Source of the DNA: an uncultured Actinobaculum sp. | Lineage (GTDB): Bacteria > Actinomycetota > Actinomycetes > Actinomycetales > Actinomycetaceae | Direction: 5' to 3' | Length of the DNA stretch: 64,000 nt | Assembly (NCBI GenBank): GCA_938020505.1 | Contig: CALIHR010000026.1 | Span: 67,740-131,739 of the forward strand | Position numbers and translations under genes: made by a program | In this document: in pieces, positions 8,799 through 17,081 of the stretch | How the letters are laid out: each line of letters begins with the position of its first letter | How positions within the stretch are numbered: position 1 is the stretch's first letter | Notes under the pieces: model-generated | The model's database searches: none | What the model was told of the DNA's origin: nothing | Seen by the model: the letters and a program-made list of their open reading frames with translations, nothing else

Positions 8799-9722
8799 AT
8801 GGACCAGGCGGCGGGCTCTGCTTCTGCTCGGGGCGCCGCGCGCACAAGCTGCTTCCCGAGGGGCGGGCCCACCCGAGACGGCTTGCGGTCCACGGCGATT
8901 TGCGCCGAAGGCGGCTCCGCTTGGGAGGCCGTCGTCCGAGCGTTCCCGCGCCTGCCCGAGGAGAGCGTCGCATCGGCTTTCTCGGCGGGCGACGTCGTCG
9001 ACGCCGACGCGAACCCTCTGGCTCCGCAGCAATCCGTCAAGCGCGGTTCAAACCTTTTCGTTTTCCGGCCGATCCCCGACGAGCCCGACGCGCCGCTCGA
9101 ACTCGACGTCGTCGGCGGGACCGATCGTTGGATCGCAGTCGACAAACCGGCCGGCATGGCGACCATGCCCCGCGGCAAACACGTGGCCCAGACCGTCATC
9201 GTCGCCGCGCGGCGCCAATTCGCCAATCCTGAGATCGTCGCGGCGCACAGGCTCGACGCCGCCACGCGGGGCGTGCTGCTTCTGACGTCGGGCAAGCGGT
9301 GGCGCGCTCCCTACCAAACGCTGTTCGAGCGGCGCGAGGTGAGAAAGACGTACCTGGCCGTCGCCCCGGCCGACGACCGTTTCGTCGAGGCTCAGACGGT
9401 CGCGTTGGCCCTCGCCAAGCCCCGCGGATCGTTGACGGCGCTGGTCGTCGAGGGACAGCCGAATGCGACTACGACTGTGCGGTTGGCCGGCGAGCGCCAA
9501 GGGCTGGGGCTGTATGAAATCGAGCCGAAAACCGGCCGCACGCATCAGATACGCGTCACGATGAGCCACCTCGGAATTCCGATTGTGGGCGATTGGCTGT
9601 ACCCCGAGGTGCGCGACGGCGGGGATTTGCAGCTTCTGGCCGCGCGGCTGGAGTTCGTCGATCCGGTGAGCGGATCGGAGGTCGCGTTGAAATCCGCCCA
9701 GGCTCTCGATCGCTGGGAATGA
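8799..9722 (+). CDS. RluA-family pseudouridine synthase
   Basis: Encodes 307 aa from the ATG at 8799, preceded by GGAAGGG five bases upstream; an in-frame ATG at 8760 lacks a site. Isomerises uridine to pseudouridine in RNA, probably rRNA or tRNA; the exact target cannot be read. Seen: a short S4-like N-terminal region, the start of the catalytic domain D-R-W-I-A-V-D-K-P-A-G, the catalytic motif A-H-R-L-D-A-A-T-R-G with the essential Asp, and the C-terminal G-R-T-H-Q-I-R-V-T-M-S-H-L-G and G-D-W-L-Y-P. It is divergent from pta, with starts about 195 bases apart, and 36 bases upstream of guaA in the same direction. Confidence 0.92.
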   Translation: MDQAAGSASARGAARTSCFPRGGPTRDGLRSTAICAEGGSAWEAVVRAFPRLPEESVASAFSAGDVVDADANPLAPQQSVKRGSNLFVFRPIPDEPDAPLELDVVGGTDRWIAVDKPAGMATMPRGKHVAQTVIVAARRQFANPEIVAAHRLDAATRGVLLLTSGKRWRAPYQTLFERREVRKTYLAVAPADDRFVEAQTVALALAKPRGSLTALVVEGQPNATTTVRLAGERQGLGLYEIEPKTGRTHQIRVTMSHLGIPIVGDWLYPEVRDGGDLQLLAARLEFVDPVSGSEVALKSAQALDRWE

Positions 9723-9758
9723 GCAGCCTTCGAACGGCGGCGCCGCTATCCTTGATGC

Positions 9759-11327
9759 GTGACTAGCAACCCACGTCCGGTCCTCGTCGTCGACTTTGGC
9801 GCGCAGTATGCCCAGCTCATCGCGCGGCGAGTGCGCGAGGCCAACGTCTATTCCGAAATCGTTCCCCACACGGCCAGTGCGGCCGACATATTCGCCAAAG
9901 ATCCTGCGGCGATCGTCCTTTCGGGCGGACCCTCGTCCGTTTACGAGGAGGGGGCGCCCTCGCTCGATCCCGCGATCTTCGACGCCGGGGTGCCGATCCT
10001 CGGCATTTGCTACGGCTTCCAGGCCATGGCTCAGGCACTCGGGGGAGCGGTGGGCCGAACGGGGACCCGCGAGTACGGGCACACCGAGGCGAGCGTGGCC
10101 GAGGGCTCCTGCCTTTTCGACGGAACGCCGGCCGACCAGATTGTGTGGATGAGCCACGGCGACGCCGTCCAGGCGGCACCCGAAGGATTCGAGGTCACGG
10201 CCTCGACCTTGCAAACCCCCGTCGCGGCCTTTGAGAACCGCGATCGCAAGCTGTTCGGCCTGCAATGGCACCCTGAGGTGGGGCATTCGGCCTTCGGGCA
10301 GGCAGCCCTTGAGAACTTCCTTTACGAAGGCGCGGGGCTCAAGCCCGTATGGACGCCGGGCAACATCGTCGACGAACAGGTTGAGGCGATACGGCGGCGC
10401 GTCGGCGGAGCCCAGGTCATATGCGCGTTGTCGGGAGGCGTCGATTCGTCCGTGGCCGCCGCCCTCGTCCACGCCGCCGTGGGCGATCAACTCACGTGCT
10501 TTTTCATCGACCACGGCCTGCTCCGCGCCGGGGAGCGCGAGCAGGTCGAGCGCGATTACGCGGAGGGAATGGGCATTCGCGTCGTTGCCGTCGACGAGTC
10601 TCAGCGTTTCTTGGACGCCTTGAACGGGGTCAGCGATCCCGAGGCCAAGCGAAAGGCCATCGGGCGCGAGTTCATCCGTTCCTTCGAGGCCGCCCAGGCG
10701 CGGTTGATCGCCGATATCGGCGCCGAAGGAGGCGAGGTCAAGTTCCTCGTCCAGGGGACCCTCTATCCCGACGTCGTCGAGTCCGGCGGCGGGGAAGGGG
10801 CCGCAAACATCAAGAGCCACCACAATGTGGGAGGGCTTCCCGAAGACATGGCCTTCGAGTTGATCGAGCCCCTTCGGGCGCTGTTCAAGGACGAAGTCCG
10901 CGCGGTGGGCCGCGAGCTGGGCGTGCCCGAAAAGATCGTGGCGCGCCAGCCCTTCCCCGGGCCGGGCCTTGGAATCCGCATCGTCGGAGAGGTCACGCGC
11001 GAGCGTTTGGAGACGTTGCGGGCGGCAGACCTCATCGTGCGCGACGAACTGACGGCCGCCGGCTTGGACGAAGAAATCTGGCAGTGCCCCGTTGTCTTGC
11101 TGGCCCACGTGCGCTCCGTGGGCGTCCAGGGAGACGGGCGAACCTACGGACACCCGATCGTTTTGCGGCCCGTCTCCTCCGAGGACGCGATGACCGCCGA
11201 TTGGACGCGTCTTCCATATGACGTTCTGGCGCGCATTTCCACGCGCATCACGAATTCCGTTCCCGAGGTCAACAGAGTGGTGCTCGACTGCACGTCCAAG
11301 CCCCCGGGCACGATCGAGTGGGAGTGA
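9759..11327 (+). CDS. guaA: GMP synthase (glutamine-hydrolysing)
   Basis: Encodes 522 aa, standard length. Converts XMP to GMP with ATP and glutamine ammonia. Residues about 8-200 are the class I glutamine amidotransferase: F-G-A-Q-Y-A-Q, the nucleophile in G-I-C-Y-G-F-Q, and the Q-W-H-P-E motif. About 205-400 is the ATP pyrophosphatase domain with the S-G-G-V-D-S-S P-loop. The C-terminal dimerisation domain ends in K-P-P-G-T-I-E-W-E, which is diagnostic. The start is a GTG at 9759: the nearby ATG at 9755 runs into TAG at once. There is no Shine-Dalgarno, and a TATCCT box ends about seven bases before the GTG, so the mRNA may be leaderless. Confidence 0.98.
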   Translation: MTSNPRPVLVVDFGAQYAQLIARRVREANVYSEIVPHTASAADIFAKDPAAIVLSGGPSSVYEEGAPSLDPAIFDAGVPILGICYGFQAMAQALGGAVGRTGTREYGHTEASVAEGSCLFDGTPADQIVWMSHGDAVQAAPEGFEVTASTLQTPVAAFENRDRKLFGLQWHPEVGHSAFGQAALENFLYEGAGLKPVWTPGNIVDEQVEAIRRRVGGAQVICALSGGVDSSVAAALVHAAVGDQLTCFFIDHGLLRAGEREQVERDYAEGMGIRVVAVDESQRFLDALNGVSDPEAKRKAIGREFIRSFEAAQARLIADIGAEGGEVKFLVQGTLYPDVVESGGGEGAANIKSHHNVGGLPEDMAFELIEPLRALFKDEVRAVGRELGVPEKIVARQPFPGPGLGIRIVGEVTRERLETLRAADLIVRDELTAAGLDEEIWQCPVVLLAHVRSVGVQGDGRTYGHPIVLRPVSSEDAMTADWTRLPYDVLARISTRITNSVPEVNRVVLDCTSKPPGTIEWE

Positions 11328-11399
11328 ATGAGAGGCACGGGCCGACGGCGCTCGCGCCTCTTTTGTCCGTTTGCTCTGTGCTCGACGCTCGTTGCGCCC

Positions 11400-11436
11400 G
11401 GTCCGAATGACGCGGTGAAAACGGTCCGAATGACGC
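11400..11436 (+). repeat. Two direct repeats, 23-bp period
   Basis: ggtccgaatgacgc occurs at 11400-11413 and again at 11423-11436, separated by ggtgaaaac. The pair lies between guaA and the ATPase pseudogene. It may be a binding site pair or remains of a longer array. Confidence 0.6.
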
Positions 11437-11487
11437 AACAAAATGTAGTGCCCTTTGTAATAAAGGCGTTTTCGACAAGGCTGATCC

Positions 11488-12041
11488 ATGTAGGAAAAGC
11501 ACCTCGATCGGGTGGCGGACTCTCTGCTGCAGCGGGAACTCGAACTCGTTGGAGCCGTCGAGGTCAAAGGACCGAAATGGTGTGGGAAAACGGCGACTGC
11601 CGTCCGTCACTCCAAGAGCGCCGTCTACATGCAGGATCCGGACCGTGCGGCGCCGGAGCGCCTAACACGGTCAGCGAGTGCCTCGGCGTTCTCAAAAGGG
11701 CTTTCGTCATCGAAGGCCTTCCCGCATGGAATCCGAGTTTGCGTTCTAAAACCGCTGTCCGCACGAGCCCGACGCGGCATTTCGCGGACCTCCCATAGGG
11801 GCCGCCGTTTTACGGGCGCCTCCGGCCACGCTCCTGCGAGACTTCGAATCTTTCGGACTCATGTTCGAGTCGCTGTGCGTTCGCGACTTTCGGATATACG
11901 CGCAGGCCAACGACGGCATGGCATTCCGTTGCCGCGATAAAACTGGAATGGAGGCGGACGCCGTGATTGTCTTGGCCGACGCCCCGAGTTCTCATTCCGG
12001 ATGGCAGTCGGCTAGACTGAAGTATGTTCCTATGATCTTAT
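11488..12041 (+). pseudogene. Degraded AAA_14/DUF4143 ATP-binding protein
   Basis: Three reading frames in succession carry pieces of one family (AAA_14 N-terminus plus DUF4143 C-terminus). Piece 1 from ATG 11488 reads HLDRVADSLLQ...GPKWCGKTATA with an intact Walker A, but codon 2 is TAG. Piece 2 (about 11665-11795, another frame) reads TVSECLGVLKRAFVIEGLPA then WNPSLRSKTAVRTSPTRHF. Piece 3 (about 11792-12041, third frame) reads PIGAAVLRAPPATLLRDFES and MFESLCVRDFRIYAQANDGM, then DKTGMEADAVIVLAD before running out. So the gene has a nonsense codon, has lost most of its middle (the family is about 400 aa), has a one-base frameshift near 11790 and a ruined C-terminus. In intact relatives these ATPases are common, often accessory, genes of unknown role. 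Read directly in sequence; the family name is recalled. Confidence 0.8.
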
Positions 12042-12055
12042 GAAAGGCATTAATT

Positions 12056-12415
12056 TTGGGACTCTTCAGCCGTAAAAAGAAAATTAGCGTGGACTTTGCC
12101 ACAGTCGATTCCCCCGACAAGGCTGAATCGCTGGTGAAGCAGGGTGTGTTAGCCCGCGTTCTGCTCGTGCCTCCTCAGCGAGGAGGGGTCGAAGATTCTT
12201 TGAACGCCGTCTACGCGACGCCGAAGGCCGCTAAGGAGAAAGCCAGGTGCGACGCGGAAGTGGAACAGCTTGAGCGCCGCGGCCAGGTGTCGCGATACGC
12301 TTGCGACTTGGAGTACGACCAGAACGGCCCCAGCCGCGTTGCGCGGGCCATCACCGTGATCGGAAAGAACGAGGCGGGAGACGTCGTCTATTCTCGCACC
12401 GTCAAGGTCTGGTGA
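12056..12415 (+). CDS. Conserved hypothetical protein, 119 aa
   Basis: Begins at a TTG (12056) with GAAAGG about nine bases upstream and no better start in frame. The protein starts MGLFSRKKK, then a compact alpha/beta-looking soluble domain with V-K-Q-G-V-L-A-R-V-L-L-V-P, and ends in a beta-rich R-V-A-R-A-I-T-V-I-G. Codon use fits a real gene. No signal peptide, membrane segment or catalytic motif is seen and no family is recognised. It sits alone between the ATPase pseudogene and the transaldolase, with a hairpin just downstream. Confidence 0.7.
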   Translation: MGLFSRKKKISVDFATVDSPDKAESLVKQGVLARVLLVPPQRGGVEDSLNAVYATPKAAKEKARCDAEVEQLERRGQVSRYACDLEYDQNGPSRVARAITVIGKNEAGDVVYSRTVKVW

Positions 12416-12422
12416 CCCGTGG

Positions 12423-12463
12423 CTGCCCGGCTGCTTCGACGATTCGCGAATGCCGCCGGGCAG
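12423..12463 (+). terminator. Hairpin after the 119-aa gene
   Basis: Arms ctgcccggc (12423-12431) and gccgggcag (12455-12463) a few bases after the stop; no strong T-run. A second small hairpin gcggggc/ccccgc follows near 12491-12506. Confidence 0.4.
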
Positions 12464-12531
12464 GCTACTCGAGCTTCATGAGGCTTGTGCGCGGGGCGAG
12501 CCCCGCTTGGCCTATGGCGTTAAACCCGGCG

Positions 12532-12537
12532 CATAAT
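12532..12537 (+). promoter_or_regulatory. Candidate -10 box for transaldolase
   Basis: CATAAT in an AT-rich spot (gcataatata) of a GC-rich intergenic region; a TTGGCC lies about 19 bases upstream as a poor -35. It is about 110 bases before the transaldolase start. Confidence 0.35.
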
Positions 12538-12643
12538 ATAGGAGGGCGGCCCCGGGCGCGTCCCATTCCCACGCGATGCACGGCGGTCGTGCGTTCGCGA
12601 CATCGATCGGGCAGCGACGCCCGAGGAAGACGAGGAAACTCGA

Positions 12644-13309
12644 ATGAAGTTCTTTATCGACACCGCCGACCTGGACGAGATCCGGGAGGCGATGAGCTGG
12701 GGCGCTCTGTCAGGCGTGACCACCAACCCCAGCCTGTACGCGAAGACCGGCGGAAAACTGGCCGACTTCGAGCAGCACATGGTGAAAATATGCGAGATTT
12801 GCGAGGGTCTGCCCGTTTCTGCGGAGTCGACTGCGACGACGACGCAGGGAATGGTCGAAGAAGGCAGGAGACTGGCAGGACTCGCTCCCAACATCGTCGT
12901 CAAGCTGCCGATCGGCGCCGAGAGCCTGGCGGCGACTAAGACGCTAGCCGAAGAAGGCGTCGCGGTGAATATGACGCTCGTTTTCTCGGCCCCGCAGGCG
13001 CTTCTCGCGGCTCGGGCGGGCGCTCGTTACATCAGCCCGTTTGTCGGACGGGTCGATGACATCGGCTCCGACGGAGTCGCGAGCCTTGAGGAGATCGTTC
13101 GCTGCATCCACAACTACGACTTCGGCCACGAATGTGAAATCATCGCGGCTTCCATACGCAGCCCGTACCACGTCACGGCCGCGGCGCTCATGGGCGCGGA
13201 CATCGCCACGGCGCCCTTCGGCGCCTTGAAGAATTGCGTCAAGCATCCGCTGACGGCCGAAGGCCTGGCGAAATTCGAGGCTGACTGGGAAAAGGTGAAG
13301 AACGCGTAG
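12644..13309 (+). CDS. Short transaldolase / fructose-6-phosphate aldolase family (TalC/Fsa)
   Basis: Encodes 221 aa, the size of the short (TalC/MipB/Fsa) transaldolases, not the long 320-380-aa type. It makes or cleaves sugar phosphates through a Schiff base. Seen: M-K-F-F-I-D-T-A-D start, G-V-T-T-N-P-S-L near residue 25, the Schiff-base lysine in I-V-V-K-L-P-I-G, V-N-M-T-L-V-F-S, the Y-I-S-P-F-V-G-R-V-D-D motif and A-A-S-I-R. A GAGGAAA site sits upstream. Whether it acts as transaldolase in the pentose phosphate path or as an Fsa aldolase cannot be told by eye. It is followed by a strong terminator, so it is probably monocistronic. Confidence 0.92.
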   Translation: MKFFIDTADLDEIREAMSWGALSGVTTNPSLYAKTGGKLADFEQHMVKICEICEGLPVSAESTATTTQGMVEEGRRLAGLAPNIVVKLPIGAESLAATKTLAEEGVAVNMTLVFSAPQALLAARAGARYISPFVGRVDDIGSDGVASLEEIVRCIHNYDFGHECEIIAASIRSPYHVTAAALMGADIATAPFGALKNCVKHPLTAEGLAKFEADWEKVKNA

Positions 13310-13331
13310 ATTTGCCGGCGCTTAAGGCCGA

Positions 13332-13366
13332 CGGCGCCCGAAGCGGGCGCCGGCTTAGCCTTTTCG
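13332..13366 (+). terminator. Rho-independent terminator after transaldolase
   Basis: Stem cggcgcccg (13332-13340) and cgggcgccg (13344-13352), loop aag, followed by gcttagccttttc. Starts about 20 bases after the stop. Confidence 0.7.
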
Positions 13367-13563
13367 GCTCCTCCCGCCGTCCTCGCGATCAGAGCCCCGA
13401 GCCTCGACGTTATAGAAAGCACGGGTTTTCGGGGCCGCGAGGGCGGAATGGAACTACAATAGTTTCTGCTATGCGTGCGCGGAGCGCAAATGCGGGCTTG
13501 CCCGAACGGGCGGGTTCCATAAAAAGAATGTGTGCCAGTCGAGAGGAAAAAGGACAAAGGACA

Positions 13564-14553
13564 ATGACTGCCCAGAATATCGGCGCTACCGTCGTTTTCA
13601 TCATGGTCGACATAGTCGTCCTCGAACTGCTGTGGTCTTTGCACCCCGCAAAGGGCGGCGGTCCGGGTGAGTCTGAGGCGGGCGGGCGCCCGGCCTTTCG
13701 GCGCTTCATGGCCCGCGTCGCCGCCTTGTCTCTGGCATCCGTTCTCGTCGTCTTTTTGGTGTGGACGGTCAAAGAGAAGACGGCAAAGAACAGAGTCATC
13801 AACGTGAAAGAGAGAGAAGTCCACTTCGCGCCGAAGGCCCCCTTCCCTCTCTTCAACCTGCACGGGTCTGAAGAGGGCACGCACGGGTCTGAAGAGGACG
13901 CGCAAGGGCCCGAAGAGGAGCAGGAGGAGGACCGTCCGGCCGCTCGAAGCGACACGTCCGTCGCAGAGGTCATGAGTCCAAGCGCCGTGGCCGCGCTCCC
14001 CAAAGAAGTGAAGGAAAGGTCGTTCTCTCTGAGGATCGGGCAGCGATACAAGTACGTGACCGCAACGTCGTCCTCGTGGGACGTCGACTATCCGGTGACT
14101 GTCTATTCTTACGGCGCGACGCCTTCCCTCCCGCTCTTCTCGGGTGTCAAGACCTCCCAAGGCACATTGCGAGGCCTCGTCAAGGGTGAGGCCATCATCG
14201 TCGAGGTCTCCGAGCCTTTCTGCGCTGTGACGGGCGTTCAAGCCTCCGACCCCGACCCCGACGACATACTCATCCAGGTGTACGGAATCAAAGACGCCAA
14301 GCTGTGCGGCGGCCAGCGCCTCAGCCGGGGGTGGGTGGTTGTTCCGTTGGCCCGTGAGCACATTGAATACGCAAACAAGTACCGAGACGGCGGGTTCGGG
14401 AACGTGGCTTCGGACGGGACGCTCACAGGAAAGTACTTTCCCACCGTCTTCAGACGCAAGGACGGGAGTTCCTACATGGAGGCGCGGAGAGAGGAATCGC
14501 AAGACCGGGGCCGCGACATCGTCTACAGCGGAGCCCTGTACCCCTACGATTGA
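13564..14553 (+). CDS. Membrane protein with acidic repeat, unknown function
   Basis: Encodes 329 aa from ATG 13564, chosen for the AAAGGAC site just upstream and because the start of a membrane segment follows directly; the open frame runs further up to 13312 without support. One hydrophobic segment (about residues 5-20) is followed by a Gly-rich loop and a second (about 45-65), then a charged region with the tandem acidic repeat H-G-S-E-E-G / H-G-S-E-E-D / Q-G-P-E-E-E (about 100-122), and a C-terminal domain of about 180 residues, predicted extracytoplasmic or cytoplasmic depending on topology. It contains two isolated Cys. No family recognised. Terminated and promoted on its own. Confidence 0.65.
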   Translation: MTAQNIGATVVFIMVDIVVLELLWSLHPAKGGGPGESEAGGRPAFRRFMARVAALSLASVLVVFLVWTVKEKTAKNRVINVKEREVHFAPKAPFPLFNLHGSEEGTHGSEEDAQGPEEEQEEDRPAARSDTSVAEVMSPSAVAALPKEVKERSFSLRIGQRYKYVTATSSSWDVDYPVTVYSYGATPSLPLFSGVKTSQGTLRGLVKGEAIIVEVSEPFCAVTGVQASDPDPDDILIQVYGIKDAKLCGGQRLSRGWVVVPLAREHIEYANKYRDGGFGNVASDGTLTGKYFPTVFRRKDGSSYMEARREESQDRGRDIVYSGALYPYD

Positions 14554-14639
14554 CGTTCCGCACCCCGTGTGTGGTGTGTGAGGCTCTGTAGCCCTGCGGG
14601 CGTTCCGCACCCCGTATGCGACTTCCGCACCCCCGTGTG
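14554..14639 (+). repeat. Three direct repeats upstream of the pyruvate formate-lyase operon
   Basis: Copies cgttccgcaccccgtgtg (14554-14571), cgttccgcaccccgtatg (14601-14618) and cttccgcacccccgtgtg (14622-14639). They begin right at the stop of the preceding gene. They may be regulator sites or an intergenic repeat family. Confidence 0.65.
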
Positions 14640-14828
14640 AAACGCTCCGAATTCGACGGGAGGAGAGGTTGACGGATTGCACGCTAGGACGTTTTACCGT
14701 GGATGGGATCATGGCCGGAGAAGGGAATCGAGAGATCGAAGGGACTAAAGCCCCATATTCGATTGGATAAAAGTCACACCGGCAGTTTTTCGCTCTATAT
14801 CGCGGAGAAGTCGGCCTTGTTCCGTGCG
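14640..14828 (+). other. Upstream region of the pyruvate formate-lyase operon
   Basis: No gene. A TTGACG (14669-14674) with a 17-base spacer reaches TTTTAC (14692-14697), a weak promoter match. AT-rich patches occur at 14752-14770 and near 14800. An active, oxygen-regulated promoter would be expected somewhere here. Confidence 0.3.
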
Positions 14829-14844
14829 TGTGGACACGGTCACC
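14829..14844 (+). promoter_or_regulatory. CRP/FNR-like dyad upstream of pflB
   Basis: TGTGGACACGGTCACC has TGTG and TCAC half-sites at the spacing of CRP/FNR-family sites (TGTGA-N6-TCACA), about 80 bases before the pflB start. In actinobacteria GlxR (CRP family) uses such sites. Inference from pattern only. Confidence 0.35.
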
Positions 14845-14923
14845 ATATCCGAGTGGTCACGCGCCCGTTCGCGGGGCAAAATTGAGGTATCCGCTGGACT
14901 CCAATCAAGAGAAGAAGAGGATT

Positions 14924-17020
14924 ATGGGAACCGACACCGCCGTCGACACCGAGGCATGGAAGGGTTTCGTCCCCGGCAACTGGACCGAGACCATCGATGT
15001 CCGCGACTTCATCCAAAAGAACTACACCCCGTACGAAGGCGACGCGTCCTTCCTCGCGGGCCCAACCGAGAAGACTCTTCGCGTGTGGGACACTCTTGAA
15101 AAGGAGTACCTGTCCGAAGAGCGCAAGCGTCGCGTCTACGACGTCGACACTAAGACCCCGGCCGACATCGACGCTTTCCCTGCGGGCTACATCAGCGAGG
15201 ACGACGACGTCTGCGTCGGCCTTCAAACCGATGTGCCGCTCAAGCGTGCGATGATGCCCAACGGCGGTTGGCGCATGGTCGAGACCGCCATCAAGGAGGC
15301 GGGCAAGGAGCCCGACCCCGAGGTCAAGAAAATCTTCACCAGGTACCGCAAGACGCACAACGACGCGGTCTTCGACATCTACACCCCGCGCATTCGCGCC
15401 GCCCGCTCTTCCCACGTCATCACCGGTTTGCCCGACGCCTACGGCCGCGGCCGCATCATCGGCGATTACCGGCGCGTGGCCCTCTACGGCGTGGACTATC
15501 TCATCGAGAAGAAGCAGGCCGCCAAGGATTCCGTTGTGGATGCCCCGTTCTCCGAGCACTGGGGCCGCTACCGCGAGGAACACGCCGAGCAGATCAAGGC
15601 TCTCAAAAAGCTCAAGGCGATGGCCGCCGCTTACGGCTTCGACATTTCGGGGCCGGCCAAGAACGCCAAGGAAGCCGTCCAGTGGACTTACTTCGCCTAT
15701 CTGGCCTCCGTCAAGAGCCAGGACGGCGCCGCAATGTCGATCGGCCGCCTTTCCGCCTTCCTCGACATTTACTTTGAGCGCGACCTCAAGGCCGGGCTCA
15801 TCACCGAGACCGACGCTCAGGAGATGATTGACGCCATCGTCGTCAAGCTGCGCATCGTCCGCTTCCTTCGCACAATCGACTACGATCAGATCTTCTCCGG
15901 CGACCCCTACTGGGCCACATGGTCCGACGCGGGCTTCGGCGAGGACGGCCGCACGCTCGTGACGAAGACGGCCTTCCGCCTGCTTCAGACGCTGAGGAAC
16001 CTTGGACCGGCGCCCGAGCCCAACATCACGATCTTCTGGGACCCCGCCCTTCCCGAAGGGTACAAGGATTTCTGCGCCGCGATTTCGATCGAGACATCGT
16101 CGATCCAGTACGAGTCCGATCCCCAAATCCGCGACCGCTGGGGCGACGACGCCGCCATCGCCTGCTGCGTCTCCCCGATGAGGGTCGGCAAGCAGATGCA
16201 GCTCTTCGGCGCCCGGGTCAACGCGGCGAAAGCGCTTCTGTACGCCATCAACGGCGGGCGCGACGAAATGTCGGGCAAGCAGATCGTCGAGGGATTCGAG
16301 CCCGTCCAGGGCGACGGCCCGCTCGAATTCGACGACGTGTGGCACAAGTACGAAGAGATGCTCGACTGGGTGGTCGGCACATACGTCGAGGCCCTCAACA
16401 TCATTCACTACTGTCACGACCGCTACGCCTACGAGTCCATTGAGATGGCCCTGCACGATTCCGACATCGTGCGCACGATGGGATGCGGCATCGCGGGGCT
16501 TTCCATCGTCGCCGACTCGCTTTCGGCCATCAAATACGCGAAGGTCACCCCTGTTCGCGACGAGACGGGCCTCATCGTCGATTACGAGACCGTGGGCGAT
16601 TTCCCGCGCTACGGCAACGACGACGACCGCGCCGACGACATCGCGGCAACGGTGGTCCACACGGTCATGGACAAGATCAAGGCCATTCCGCTTTACCGCG
16701 ACGCCATTCCGACGCAGTCGGTCCTGACGATCACGTCGAACGTCGTCTACGGCAAGGCCACCGGCAGCTTCCCGTCCGGCCACCGCAAGGGCACGCCGTT
16801 CAGCCCCGGCGCCAATCCCGAGAACGGCGCTGACACCCACGGCATGCTCGCCTCGATGCTCTCCGTCGGAAAGCTCGACTACGAGGACGCGCTCGACGGC
16901 ATTTCCCTGACGAACACGATTACCCCGTCCGGCCTCGGCCGCGACAAGGATGAGCAGGTCGAGAATCTCGTCCAGGTTCTCGACGGAGGTTTCATCCCCG
17001 AGGATTCCTTCCTCTCCTAA
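14924..17020 (+). CDS. pflB: Formate C-acetyltransferase catalytic subunit lacking the glycyl radical domain
   Basis: Encodes 698 aa from ATG 14924 (AGAAGAGG site just upstream). Catalyses pyruvate + CoA to acetyl-CoA + formate. The PFL domain fills residues about 10-690: W-T-E-T-I-D-V-R-D-F-I, T-G-L-P-D-A-Y-G-R-G-R-I-I-G-D-Y-R-R-V-A, G-A-A-M-S-I-G-R, and the active cysteine pair C414-C415 in I-A-C-C-V-S-P-M. It matches E. coli PFL up to the 'LDGGF' region and then stops (F-I-P-E-D-S-F-L-S), so about 60 C-terminal residues carrying the radical glycine are absent. These are encoded by the next gene, 61 bases downstream. The stop is clean and the next gene has its own strong ribosome site, so this is a real split, not a single frameshift. 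The two products must assemble to be active. Confidence 0.95.
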   Translation: MGTDTAVDTEAWKGFVPGNWTETIDVRDFIQKNYTPYEGDASFLAGPTEKTLRVWDTLEKEYLSEERKRRVYDVDTKTPADIDAFPAGYISEDDDVCVGLQTDVPLKRAMMPNGGWRMVETAIKEAGKEPDPEVKKIFTRYRKTHNDAVFDIYTPRIRAARSSHVITGLPDAYGRGRIIGDYRRVALYGVDYLIEKKQAAKDSVVDAPFSEHWGRYREEHAEQIKALKKLKAMAAAYGFDISGPAKNAKEAVQWTYFAYLASVKSQDGAAMSIGRLSAFLDIYFERDLKAGLITETDAQEMIDAIVVKLRIVRFLRTIDYDQIFSGDPYWATWSDAGFGEDGRTLVTKTAFRLLQTLRNLGPAPEPNITIFWDPALPEGYKDFCAAISIETSSIQYESDPQIRDRWGDDAAIACCVSPMRVGKQMQLFGARVNAAKALLYAINGGRDEMSGKQIVEGFEPVQGDGPLEFDDVWHKYEEMLDWVVGTYVEALNIIHYCHDRYAYESIEMALHDSDIVRTMGCGIAGLSIVADSLSAIKYAKVTPVRDETGLIVDYETVGDFPRYGNDDDRADDIAATVVHTVMDKIKAIPLYRDAIPTQSVLTITSNVVYGKATGSFPSGHRKGTPFSPGANPENGADTHGMLASMLSVGKLDYEDALDGISLTNTITPSGLGRDKDEQVENLVQVLDGGFIPEDSFLS

Positions 17021-17081
17021 CCCAAACAAACACACATTCGGGAACACCAATCCCGAGCAAATCAAGAGAAGGAGCCGAAAC

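Noticed and set aside
9048..11567. 839-aa minus-strand ORF opposite guaA
   Set aside because: It is the antisense frame of a clear GMP synthase; composition is His/Asp/Arg-rich as expected of a shadow of a high-GC gene, with no motif.
14554..14639. CRISPR-like array
   Set aside because: Only three units with unequal spacing (47 and 21 bases) and no cas genes.
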